Source of the DNA: Gemmatimonadaceae bacterium
GTDB taxonomy: Bacteria > Gemmatimonadota > Gemmatimonadetes > Gemmatimonadales > Gemmatimonadaceae
Length of the DNA: 64,000 nt
Direction: 5' to 3'
Assembly (NCBI GenBank): GCA_025934775.1
Contig: JAICWO010000008.1
Coordinates: 124,001 to 188,000 of the forward strand
A program made the position numbers and the translations under genes. Positions within the stretch are counted from its first letter, which is position 1, and the number at the start of each line of letters is the position of its first letter. Shown piece by piece: positions 15,336-23,364 of the stretch. The notes under the pieces were generated by a model that saw only the letters and a program-made list of their open reading frames with translations, was not told where the DNA came from and did no database searches.

Positions 15336-17218
15336 GCGCGCTCGACGCGCTGCTCGACCGTCTTCCCCGCACCACGCTGGTCGTCGGCAAGGGCGGCGTC
15401 GGCAAAACGACGATCGCGTGCGGCATCGCCGCCCGACTCGCGAGTCGCGGCGACGAAACGCTCCTCCTCTCCACCGACCCGGCCGCCGCACTCGCGTCGA
15501 CGATCGGCGCGCCGGTGGCCGACCGCGCGACGCCCATTCCCAACGCCCCGCGCCTGCACGCGCGACAGCTCGTCGCGGAGGAGCTCCGCACCGAATTCCT
15601 CGGGCGCTGGCGCGAAACGATCGCCGAGATCGTCGATCGCGGCACGTATCTCGACCGCGCCGACGTCGATGGCCTCGTCGACGCCGCGCTGCCAGGTGCT
15701 GATGAGATCTTCGCGCTCCTCGCGTTGGCAGATCTGCTCGCCGAGTCGACGGTCTATGAGCGAATCGTGGTCGACACCGCACCGACCGGGCACACGCTGC
15801 GGCTGCTCGCGCTCCCGGACACGTTTCGTGCGCTGCTCTCGATGCTGGACCTCATGCAGAGCAAGCATCGGTTCATGGTGCGCGCGCTGACCCGGCGCTA
15901 CCGCCGCGAGCGAGCGGACGATTTTCTCGACGACATGCGCGCCCGGGTCGACGCGCTCCGCGCCGCGCTCTCGGACGCGAGGAGCTGCGCGGCGCTCGTC
16001 GTCACGCGCGCCGAACCGGTGGTGCTCGTGGAGACGGGGCGGTACATCGAGAGTCTGCGCGCACTGCACGTCACGATCGCCGGGCTGATCGTGAATGGGT
16101 ACGCGGCATCGCGCGGGAGCTCCGCGCTCGCGCCGGTCGCCGAGCTCGACCCCTCGCTCTCGCGGCTCTGGATCTCCAGAGCCGCCCAGCCGCCACGCGG
16201 TCTTGCCGCCGTGGAGGCGCTGACCGCGTCGGCGAGCGACGCGCCGCCGACCGCTATTAGAGAACTGGAAACCGCGCCCCGAGGGCCGTCGCTTTCGACG
16301 AAGACGCTCTCGCAGCTCGTGCGGCAGCTCACCGTGGTCGCCGGCAAGGGCGGCGTCGGCAAGAGCACCGTCGCGTGCGCGCTCGCGATCGCGGCCGCCG
16401 ATTCGGCCGCGGGCGACGTGCTGCTCGTCTCCACCGACCCCGCGCCGTCGCTCGCCGACGCGCTCGGCGAGAGCGATGCGCCCTGGGCGCGCGCCGACGT
16501 CGAGCACCGGCTCCCGGACCCGCCGCGGCTCGTCGTCCGCCAGATGGACGCCACCGCAGCGTTCGCGCGCGCGCGCGACGAATATCGCGATCGCATCGAC
16601 GCGCTCTTCGCGGCGCTCGTCGGGCGCGGCGTGGATATCGAGCAGGATCGCGCGATCCTCCGCGACCTGATGGCGCTCGCGCCGCCCGGCATCGACGAGC
16701 TGTTCGCCATCAGCATCCTTGGCGACGCGCTCGCCGAACGACGCTTCGATCGCGTCATCGTTGATCCGGCGCCGACCGGACATCTGCTGCGACTGCTCGA
16801 CATGCCGGCGATCGCGCTCGACTGGTCGCATCGCCTGATGCGCCTGATGCTCAAGTACCAGAGCGTCGTTGCCTTGGGTGACAGCGCGCAGCAACTGCTC
16901 GACTTCGCGAAACGCACGAAGGCGCTTGGCGCGCTGCTCCACGATCCCGAGGCATGCGGCGTCGTGATCGTGGCGTTGGACGAGCCGGTTGTGCGCGATG
17001 AAACGGAGCGGCTCGCCGGGGCAGTGGCCGCGCGCGACATGGACGTCATCGCGATCGTGTGGAATCGGCTCACGCGCAGCGCCACCTCCGCGACCCCTCT
17101 TCCTGCGACGCTCGCCGCGCGACAGTTTTTCGCGGACGAGGCGAGTCCGCCTCCCGTTGGAGCGGCCTCGCTCCGGGCGTGGTCGCGCGGTTGGCGCGAG
17201 CACGTGACGACTTCGTGA
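15332..17218 (+). CDS. Tandem ArsA/Get3-type ATPase inside the gas vesicle cluster
   Basis: A 628-residue protein with two ArsA-family ATPase halves. Half 1: V-G-K-G-G-V-G-K-T-T (about residues 18-27), L-L-L-S-T-D-P-A-A and V-D-T-A-P-T-G-H-T-L-R (near 148). Half 2: A-G-K-G-G-V-G-K-S-T (near 337), L-L-V-S-T-D-P-A-P and V-D-P-A-P-T-G-H-L-L-R (near 478). These are the P-loop and switch motifs of ArsA and of the tail-anchored-protein chaperone Get3. I see no arsenite-site cysteine set, no Get3 C-x-x-C and no arsenic genes nearby. GTG at 15332 overlaps the gvpG stop. A chaperone role for hydrophobic GvpA is inference. The frame upstream of 15332 belongs to gvpG. Confidence 0.85.
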   Translation: MSALDALLDRLPRTTLVVGKGGVGKTTIACGIAARLASRGDETLLLSTDPAAALASTIGAPVADRATPIPNAPRLHARQLVAEELRTEFLGRWRETIAEIVDRGTYLDRADVDGLVDAALPGADEIFALLALADLLAESTVYERIVVDTAPTGHTLRLLALPDTFRALLSMLDLMQSKHRFMVRALTRRYRRERADDFLDDMRARVDALRAALSDARSCAALVVTRAEPVVLVETGRYIESLRALHVTIAGLIVNGYAASRGSSALAPVAELDPSLSRLWISRAAQPPRGLAAVEALTASASDAPPTAIRELETAPRGPSLSTKTLSQLVRQLTVVAGKGGVGKSTVACALAIAAADSAAGDVLLVSTDPAPSLADALGESDAPWARADVEHRLPDPPRLVVRQMDATAAFARARDEYRDRIDALFAALVGRGVDIEQDRAILRDLMALAPPGIDELFAISILGDALAERRFDRVIVDPAPTGHLLRLLDMPAIALDWSHRLMRLMLKYQSVVALGDSAQQLLDFAKRTKALGALLHDPEACGVVIVALDEPVVRDETERLAGAVAARDMDVIAIVWNRLTRSATSATPLPATLAARQFFADEASPPPVGAASLRAWSRGWREHVTTS

Positions 17219-17225
17219 TCGCCAC

Positions 17226-18047
17226 ATGGCCACATCCACCGCGCAATCCATCTGGTACGTGTACGGCGTCGTGCCCGTCACGCTCGCGCCGACATCGGCG
17301 CCGGCGGGGCTCGACGACGTAGGCGTCGCCGTGGAGAGCGAAGGTGCGCTGGCCGCGCTCGTGTCGATTCTCGATGCGTCGCGCTACGCACCCGAGCGCA
17401 TCGAGGCCGCGAGTGGCGAGGTGGAGTGGTTGAGCCCCCGCGCCGTCGCACACGACCTGGTGTTGACCTGGGCCAGCGATCGCGGGCCGGTGATTCCCAT
17501 GCCGATGTTCTCGATGTTCACCGGACGCGAAGCTGTGCGCGAGATGCTGCGCGATCGGGCGTCGCAGCTCGCGGACACCCTCGAGCGCGTCGGCCGTGGA
17601 CGCGAATACGCGCTGCGCGTGTACCGCGTCGACCGCGAGCTCCTTGGCGCGATCGATACCATGAGCCCGCGCCTCCGCGAGCTCGCGGACAGCGCCGCGG
17701 CGGCGTCGCCCGGGCAGCGATACCTCCTCGAGCGCAAGCTCGATGCGGAGAAGAAGGCCGAAGTCCGTGTCGTGAGCCAGCAAGCGGTCGACGAGATCGC
17801 CGATGCGCTCGGCGATCTCGCGCTCGACTCGGTGCGCTCGGCCATTCCCCGCGTCGCGGAGAGCGACGCCGCGGCGCGCGGCGTGATGGTGCTGAACGCC
17901 GCGTTCCTCGTCGCGCCGGCGGCGTTGGAGCAATTTCAGAGGACGCTCACGATGTTCGTCGAGCGCTACGACGGGCGCGGCTTCCGGTTCGATTTCACCG
18001 GCCCGTGGCCCGCGTACCATTTCGCCGGCGAGACGTCGCATGCGTGA
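17226..18047 (+). CDS. gvpL: Gas vesicle protein GvpL/GvpF family (copy 2)
   Basis: A 273-residue protein with the family start I-W-Y-V-Y-G-V-V-P and the closing F-D-F-T-G-P-W-P-A-Y-H-F-A, plus V-L-N-A-A-F-L-V shared with copy 1. The mid-part has V-I-P-M-P-M-F-S-M-F where copy 1 has I-P-M-S-F-G-T-V-F. It lies 7 nt after the ArsA-like gene and overlaps the next small gvp gene by 8 nt. It probably acts with the other F/L copies in the nucleation complex; separate roles cannot be read from sequence. Confidence 0.88.
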   Translation: MATSTAQSIWYVYGVVPVTLAPTSAPAGLDDVGVAVESEGALAALVSILDASRYAPERIEAASGEVEWLSPRAVAHDLVLTWASDRGPVIPMPMFSMFTGREAVREMLRDRASQLADTLERVGRGREYALRVYRVDRELLGAIDTMSPRLRELADSAAAASPGQRYLLERKLDAEKKAEVRVVSQQAVDEIADALGDLALDSVRSAIPRVAESDAAARGVMVLNAAFLVAPAALEQFQRTLTMFVERYDGRGFRFDFTGPWPAYHFAGETSHA

Positions 18048-18282
18048 TGATGACGCGGGTGGCGAGGAGATCGACACCGAGCAGCTCGTGCTCAGCGATC
18101 TGCTCAATCACGTGCTGGACAAGGGCGTGGTGATCAGCGGCACCGTCACGATCTCGATCGCCGACATCGATCTGTTGATGGTCGATCTCCGTCTGCTGCT
18201 GACGTCGATCGAGACGTCGATGCGACACGGGATTGCGGATGCCACACGGCGGCTCGTCTCTGGCGAGGGAGGAGAACGGTGA
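18040..18282 (+). CDS. GvpA-domain accessory gas vesicle protein (GvpJ/M/S type)
   Basis: An 80-residue protein carrying the GvpA-fold core: L-S-D-L-L-N-H-V-L-D-K-G-V-V-I-S-G-T-V-T-I and I-A-D-I-D-L-L-M-V-D-L-R-L-L-L-T-S-I-E. It differs from the shell protein at the conserved D-A-W-V-R-V segment, so it is one of the minor GvpJ/M/S proteins thought to start or cap the vesicle. Overlaps gvpL by 8 nt and shares a TGATG junction with the next gene. Confidence 0.85.
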   Translation: MRDDDAGGEEIDTEQLVLSDLLNHVLDKGVVISGTVTISIADIDLLMVDLRLLLTSIETSMRHGIADATRRLVSGEGGER

Positions 18283-19034
18283 TGAGCACGCATCTGTACT
18301 GCGTTTTGCCGCACGCGTTGCGCGGTGACGTGCCGCCCGGGTTGAGCGGCGTCGATGGCGCTCGCGTGCGCGCGCTCACCGTCGAGCAGCTCGTCGTCTG
18401 GGTGAGCGACGTGGAACGCCGCGCGCCGATGTCGTTCGACGGCGTGCGCGCGCACGACGCCGTCGTCGAAGCGGCGCTCGAGATGGGCGCCACGCCGATG
18501 CCGGCGCGGTTCGGTCAGACGTTCAGCGACGATGCCGCGTGTCGCACGGCGATTGCCCGGCGCGCGACCTCGGTCGAGACGGTGCTCGAAGAATTGCAGG
18601 GGTGTGTCGAGATGACGGTGATCATCACGCCCTCCACCCGGCGCATGCTGAGCGATCTGGAGCCTGTCGTGCCGCAGATGTTCGAGGCGGATGCTCCCGG
18701 CGCGGGGCGCGACTACCTCGAGGCGCTGAGTGCGCGCGAAGCCGCCTCGGGGACCGTACAGCGCACCGCGAACGGACTCGCCGAGCGCCTGGAGGCAGCG
18801 GTCGCCCCGGTACTGGTGAAGAAGGCGCAGCCAAGGTCCGTGATGCGCATGCCAATGCTGACGCTGTCGCATCTCATTCGGCGTGACGATGTCGACGCAT
18901 ATCGAGAGGCGATCTCTTCCGTCAAGTCTGGGCCGGAGTTGCGGTATCTTCTCATCGGACCGCGGGCGCCGTACAGCTTCTGTGGACTGGACGCCGGGCC
19001 CGGCGGGGCGCACGGCATGAATCTGGCGGACTGA
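18282..19034 (+). CDS. Gas vesicle protein GvpF/GvpL family (copy 3, divergent)
   Basis: A 250-residue, shorter and more divergent GvpF/L protein: it starts H-L-Y-C-V-L-P, has the mid-motif M-P-A-R-F-G-Q-T-F and closes L-L-I-G-P-R-A-P-Y-S-F, the counterpart of G-P-W-P-P-Y-N-F in copy 1. GGAGGAG just upstream favours ATG 18282 over GTG 18279. The conserved closing Trp is replaced by Arg, suggesting a specialised role. Followed by gvpK after 3 nt. Confidence 0.8.
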   Translation: MSTHLYCVLPHALRGDVPPGLSGVDGARVRALTVEQLVVWVSDVERRAPMSFDGVRAHDAVVEAALEMGATPMPARFGQTFSDDAACRTAIARRATSVETVLEELQGCVEMTVIITPSTRRMLSDLEPVVPQMFEADAPGAGRDYLEALSAREAASGTVQRTANGLAERLEAAVAPVLVKKAQPRSVMRMPMLTLSHLIRRDDVDAYREAISSVKSGPELRYLLIGPRAPYSFCGLDAGPGGAHGMNLAD

Positions 19035-19037
19035 ACC

Positions 19038-19382
19038 ATGCCCAACGACGAAAGCAATTCCAGCCCGGCGGACGACGACGAAACGACCGCCGCGCTGCAT
19101 GCAATCGCGCGCGCGCTGCCCGACCGGATCAACGCGGACCCTGAGCACGTCGAACAAGGTCTTGCGCGACTCGTGCTGACGGTGATAGAACTGCTGCGGC
19201 ACGTGCTCGAGCATCAGGCGATTCGCCGGATGGACGGCGGCTCGTTGTCGCCGGAAGAGCTCGAGCGGCTTGGCCTGGCGCTGCTCAAGCTCAACCATCG
19301 CATGGACGAGCTGAAATCAGTATTTGGATTGTCGGATGAGGATCTCAATATCGACCTCGGACCGCTGGGCCGGCTGCGCTAG
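19038..19382 (+). CDS. gvpK: Gas vesicle protein GvpK
   Basis: A 114-residue protein with the GvpK core: V-E-Q-G-L-A-R-L-V-L-T-V-I-E-L-L-R-H-V-L-E-H-Q-A-I-R-R-M, then L-S-P-E-E-L-E-R-L-G-L-A-L and the final D-L-N-I-D-L-G-P-L-G. GvpK is an essential accessory protein in most gas vesicle clusters. It has an acidic N-terminal stretch of about 15 residues. It lies between the third GvpF/L copy and a second GvpA-domain protein. Confidence 0.93.
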   Translation: MPNDESNSSPADDDETTAALHAIARALPDRINADPEHVEQGLARLVLTVIELLRHVLEHQAIRRMDGGSLSPEELERLGLALLKLNHRMDELKSVFGLSDEDLNIDLGPLGRLR

Positions 19383-19407
19383 CCGGCCGTGCACAGGAGC
19401 ATTCTGA

Positions 19408-19740
19408 TTGCCAGAGTTCGTCAGCCCCACGCGCACACATGGTCTGGTCGACATTCTCGATCGAGTCCTCGACAAGGGCTTGGTCATCGCCGGTGACATC
19501 AAGATCAACTTGGCCAACGTCGAGCTGCTCACGATTCAAGTGCGGCTGCTCGTCTGCTCGATCGACAAAGCCGAGCAGATCGGCCTGAACTGGTGGCGGC
19601 AGGATCCGCGGTTGAGCTCCGAAGCCGCGGTCGGCCGCGTTGGCGATGGATCCGACCTCGATGCCCGTCTCTCCCGCATCGAGCAGCAGTTGACGCAACT
19701 CGCCGGCGCGGCGCAGCCGCCCGCGAGGCCGCACCGATAA
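19408..19740 (+). CDS. GvpA-domain accessory gas vesicle protein (second GvpJ/M/S type)
   Basis: A 110-residue protein with the GvpA core [22 protein letters not shown] and V-E-L-L-T-I-Q-V-R-L-L-V-C-S-I-D-K-A, then a 50-residue polar tail with a short coiled coil (D-A-R-L-S-R-I-E-Q-Q-L-T-Q-L). It starts with TTG at 19408, supported by AGGAG at 19396-19400. It is likely a GvpJ- or GvpS-like nucleation protein; the exact letter is uncertain. Confidence 0.85.
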   Translation: MPEFVSPTRTHGLVDILDRVLDKGLVIAGDIKINLANVELLTIQVRLLVCSIDKAEQIGLNWWRQDPRLSSEAAVGRVGDGSDLDARLSRIEQQLTQLAGAAQPPARPHR

Positions 19741-19806
19741 TTCGTCGCTTAGCGCTGTAACCGCCTCGCGCGGTCTCGTACCCCAGCTCCCAAGGACGGG
19801 ATAATC

Positions 19807-20115
19807 ATGGCCGTTGAACGCACACCAAGTGGTAGTTCACTCATCGACGTCCTCGATCGCGTACTCGATAAGGGTATCGTGATCGATGCGTGGGTGCGCG
19901 TGTCCCTCGTCGGCATCGACCTGGTGACCGTGGAAGCCCGCGTCGTGGTGGCCTCGATCGACACGTACCTCAAGTACTCCGAGGCAGTCGGCATCACGGG
20001 ACCGGTCTCGCGGCCGCGCGAACTCGGCGCCGGTGGCGCGGACGAGCTCGAACGCATGCAACGCGAAAACGCCGAGCTTCGTCGCCAGCTCGAACAGCGG
20101 AACAAAAAGGACTGA
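19807..20115 (+). CDS. gvpA: Gas vesicle structural protein GvpA with C-terminal extension
   Basis: A 102-residue protein whose first 66 residues match the canonical shell protein: [26 protein letters not shown], then [16 protein letters not shown]. GvpA polymerises into the ribs of the gas-filled shell. Unlike the usual protein of about 70 residues, it continues for some 36 residues into a charged helix, [18 protein letters not shown] weak AAGGA lies 10 nt upstream, after a 66-nt gap that is the largest in the gvp run and may hold its own promoter. Confidence 0.93.
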   Translation: MAVERTPSGSSLIDVLDRVLDKGIVIDAWVRVSLVGIDLVTVEARVVVASIDTYLKYSEAVGITGPVSRPRELGAGGADELERMQRENAELRRQLEQRNKKD

Positions 20116-20121
20116 CGTCGC

Positions 20122-22362
20122 ATGGCAGTAATCGGAGACCGTGGAGTCGCCGGTCTCCTTTCCGCTCTGGCGGAAGCCCCCGACGTCTCCGCGGCGGCTT
20201 CCTTTCTGCTTGCGCAGCTCGCTGACATCACGGGAGCGCCGCGAGGGGTCCTGTTGCGCATCGACCCCTCGCAAGACCACCTCGCCCTCGTCGCATCGTT
20301 CGGCCTCGACGTGGATCCGCTCTCGGTGCGGGTGCCGATCGGCGATCTTTCGAGTCCTCTCATCGTCAGCGCGCTCGCATTATCCGCGATTCGCGGCGAG
20401 GGACCTGTCGGTCCGCGTGCGTTCGCGGGCTTCACGGGCTGGACGGTGCTCCCCATGTCGCAGCCGCGCTTCCGCGGCGCGCCCGACACGCTCGGACCGG
20501 GACGCGCCGCGGAGCTGATCGCGTCCAAGCGCGTCGCGATCGTGAGCCCCCCGCCCGCTCGCCCGGGCATCGTACCCGGCGGGGTGGTGCTGCTCGATGC
20601 CAAAATCGAGGGCGAGGCGCTCGAGGAGGCGGTCGAGCTCGTTTCGCTCGCGAGCCCGGTGCTTGCGCGGCTGGGCTCACTCGAGGACGCGCGCGAGCTC
20701 TCGGATCGTCTGGGCCAGCAGCGCGAGCGGCTCACGCTGATGGTCGATTCCCTCCCCGACCCGGTCGTGATCACGAACGCGGCAAACGACATCATCACGC
20801 AGAATCAGCGCGCCGAGCGGCTGCTGCACGTGCGTGACGATGACTCGCCTGGTCGCCGCCGCGCGATCGAGTTGAACAACCTGCTCTTCACGTCGTTCCT
20901 CTCCAAGGCGGCGATGACGGGCGGCCAGCAGGCGGGTCCGCGCGAGCTCAATCTCGTCGACCCCGACGAGGGCAACGACCTCCTGTTCGAGGTTCTGGCG
21001 CATCCCCTTGGCGAGCGCGTGGGACCCGAGGACGCCGTGCTCTCCGTGCTGCGCGACGTGACCGACCTGCGACGCGCGGCCAATGAGCTCGAGCGCCAGG
21101 TGCAGCGCGTGCGGCAGGCGGAGATGACCGTCCGCGGCGAGCGCGACCGGCTCAACCTCGTCCTCAAGAACGTCGCCGATCCGATTCTCGTCACCGACGA
21201 GCGGTCGAACATCATCCTGATGAACGATCAGGCCGAGGGGCTATTCCAGATCTCTGAAGGCGAGCCGCGGTCGCGGCGGGAGATCGGCGCCGTCCGCGGC
21301 AACGACACGAAGTTCACGTCGTTCATCTCGGAGTTCGCGCTGCTCGACGATGATTCGCGGCGCGAGCGCATGTCGCTCACCCAGCCGCGGACCGGCCTCG
21401 CGCTTCCCGTCGAGGTCGTATCGGGCAAGGTGAAGAACGAGCGCGGCGAGCCGATCGCGATCATCTCCGTGCTGCACGACCTCACCAAGCAGGTGGAGAA
21501 CGAGCGGCTGTATGAAGCGCTCAAACGCCTCAACAGCGAGCTCGAGGAGCGCGTCCGGGAGGCGACCGCCGACCTGGCCGAGCAGAACGCGCGGCTCCAG
21601 TGGCAATCGCAGGAAGTGGAGCGCGCGAACAAGCTCAAGTCGGAATTTCTCGCGAGCATGTCGCACGAGCTCCGCACGCCGATCAACGCGCTGATCGGCT
21701 ACACCGCGCTCCTCCTCGACGGCGTGCTCGGCGACGTCAATCCGCGCCAGGGTGACGCGCTCAAGCGGAGCCGCGCCGCCGCCGAGCATCTCCTGGCCCT
21801 GATCAACGACATTCTGGATCTCGCCAAGATCGAGGCGGGCAAGATGCCGCTGCACCTCGAGGAGGTCGCGCTGCGCGAGGTCACGCTCGAGGTTACGCAG
21901 CAGATCGAGCCGATGGCGCGCAAGAAGCAGCTCGACTTCGAGATCGACGTCTCGCCCGACTGCCCGACGCTCTATTCGGATCGCACGAAGATCAAGCAGG
22001 TGCTGCTGAATCTCCTCTCGAACGCCGTGAAGTTCACGAACCGCGGCAAGATCTCCGTCAACGCGCAGCCGGCCGCGAGTGGCGTGCGCATCGATGTGGC
22101 GGACACCGGGATCGGCATTCGGCAATCCGATCTCCAGGCGATCTGGGAGGATTTCCGACAGGTGGATCAGTCGCGGACGCGCGAATTCGGCGGCACGGGA
22201 CTCGGCCTCAGCATCACGCGCAAGCTGCTCGAGCGGCTCGGCGGCTCCGTCTCGGCGCAAAGTGTGTACGGCGAGGGCAGCACGTTCACCGTGTACCTCC
22301 CGGTGCGGACGCCAGCCGGCAATCCGCTCGAGACACCGGTGGCCACTCCCGCGCAAACGTGA
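20122..22362 (+). CDS. PAS-domain histidine kinase at the end of the gas vesicle operon
   Basis: A 746-residue cytoplasmic sensor kinase without membrane helices. Residues 10-190 look like a GAF domain, followed by two PAS-like domains (P-D-P-V-V-I-T-N near 216 and A-D-P-I-L-V-T-D near 354), a coiled coil (about 460-510), HisKA with S-H515-E-L-R-T-P-I-N-A, and HATPase with N-L-L-S-N-A-V-K-F near 633, D-T-G-I-G-I near 661 and G-G-T-G-L-G-L. It starts 6 nt after gvpA. No response regulator is adjacent. Position suggests control by, or with, buoyancy genes; the signal is unknown. Confidence 0.88.
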   Translation: MAVIGDRGVAGLLSALAEAPDVSAAASFLLAQLADITGAPRGVLLRIDPSQDHLALVASFGLDVDPLSVRVPIGDLSSPLIVSALALSAIRGEGPVGPRAFAGFTGWTVLPMSQPRFRGAPDTLGPGRAAELIASKRVAIVSPPPARPGIVPGGVVLLDAKIEGEALEEAVELVSLASPVLARLGSLEDARELSDRLGQQRERLTLMVDSLPDPVVITNAANDIITQNQRAERLLHVRDDDSPGRRRAIELNNLLFTSFLSKAAMTGGQQAGPRELNLVDPDEGNDLLFEVLAHPLGERVGPEDAVLSVLRDVTDLRRAANELERQVQRVRQAEMTVRGERDRLNLVLKNVADPILVTDERSNIILMNDQAEGLFQISEGEPRSRREIGAVRGNDTKFTSFISEFALLDDDSRRERMSLTQPRTGLALPVEVVSGKVKNERGEPIAIISVLHDLTKQVENERLYEALKRLNSELEERVREATADLAEQNARLQWQSQEVERANKLKSEFLASMSHELRTPINALIGYTALLLDGVLGDVNPRQGDALKRSRAAAEHLLALINDILDLAKIEAGKMPLHLEEVALREVTLEVTQQIEPMARKKQLDFEIDVSPDCPTLYSDRTKIKQVLLNLLSNAVKFTNRGKISVNAQPAASGVRIDVADTGIGIRQSDLQAIWEDFRQVDQSRTREFGGTGLGLSITRKLLERLGGSVSAQSVYGEGSTFTVYLPVRTPAGNPLETPVATPAQT

Positions 22363-22458
22363 GCGCGAGCTCCGAAACACGCGCACGGCGCGGGGGTACA
22401 AACGGTCGTCCGGCGCGGTGATCAGGGCCGGACCTCGCTACTCTCGCCGATCCGATCC

Positions 22459-23364
22459 ATGCATTCTCCCCGTCATCTCACATCACGCCGCGTCGTGCGC
22501 GCCTCGCTGCTGAGCATCATCGTTTTGTCAGTAGCGTGTCGTGACAAGCAGCCGGCCGCTCGCTCCGATTCGGACCTGTCGCGCGATCTCGCACTCGCCG
22601 GCGCGCCGAGCGTGCAGCAGCCGACGACGTTTCAGGACACGGCGATCGCGCCGAATCCGACGCGCGCATCGAGCGCGAAGAGCGAGCAGCCAGCACCCAA
22701 GCGCAGCACGGCGAGCGAGCGCCCGCAGCCGCATGTCGAGCGTCCGCGGCCAACGACGCCCGCGCCCGCGCCGCAACCGGTGCAAGCACCCGCGCCCGCT
22801 CCCATTCCGGCGCCCGCTCCGCAGCAGCAGGCCGCGCCCGCGCAGGGTCAGATTGGCGCGGGCACCAGCATGGCGCTCACGACGAGCAACAAGGTGTGCA
22901 CGGACACCAATCTTCCCGGCGACAAGATCGTCGCGACGGTGAACTCCGACGTCACGGGCTCCAATGGCGCGGTGATCCCCGCGGGATCGTCCGTGGTGCT
23001 CGAAGTGGCGGCGGTGAATTCCGGGAACAGCGGCGAGAACGCGCAGATCACCTTTCGGGTGCGCTCGATTCTGGTCAAGGATAAGACGTTCACCCCGCCG
23101 GGCGACGTGACCGTCAACACGCCGCTCGAGCGCACGAAGGAAGCGGGCGATCCGAATGGTGACAAGAAAAAGGTGATCGGCGGCGCGATCGCGGGCGCGA
23201 TTCTCGGCCAGATCCTCGGGCACAACACGAAGGGCACGGTGATCGGCGCGGCGACCGGAGCGGCCGCCGGCGCGGCGGCGGCGCACATGAGTCAGAAGTG
23301 GGAAGGGTGCTTGCCGGCTGGGGCGTCGCTGAAGCTGACGCTCAACGGACCGGTAGTGATGTAG
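22459..23364 (+). CDS. Lipoprotein with Pro-rich linker and glycine-zipper segment
   Basis: A 301-residue exported protein. A hydrophobic signal ends in the lipobox L-S-V-A-C (Cys near residue 27). Residues 75-130 are rich in Pro, Ala and Gln (P-A-P-A-P-I-P-A-P-A-P repeats), a wall- or periplasm-spanning linker. The C-terminal domain is a beta-rich stretch followed by a Gly zipper, G-G-A-I-A-G-A-I-L-G-Q-I-L-G and G-A-A-T-G-A-A-A-G-A-A-A-A, as in YMGG/Slp-type outer-membrane proteins. Function unknown. Its last 73 nt overlap the convergent gene. Confidence 0.75.
   Translation: MHSPRHLTSRRVVRASLLSIIVLSVACRDKQPAARSDSDLSRDLALAGAPSVQQPTTFQDTAIAPNPTRASSAKSEQPAPKRSTASERPQPHVERPRPTTPAPAPQPVQAPAPAPIPAPAPQQQAAPAQGQIGAGTSMALTTSNKVCTDTNLPGDKIVATVNSDVTGSNGAVIPAGSSVVLEVAAVNSGNSGENAQITFRVRSILVKDKTFTPPGDVTVNTPLERTKEAGDPNGDKKKVIGGAIAGAILGQILGHNTKGTVIGAATGAAAGAAAAHMSQKWEGCLPAGASLKLTLNGPVVM

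Noticed and set aside
15332-17218. Arsenite efflux ATPase ArsA
   Set aside because: No arsB, arsR or arsC nearby and no set of metal-binding cysteines. The gvp context argues for another client.
14129-17281. 1050-codon open frame on the minus strand
   Set aside because: It runs antisense to the gvp genes and the ArsA-like ATPase. Composition is Arg/Glu/His-rich with no motif. Caused by high GC.
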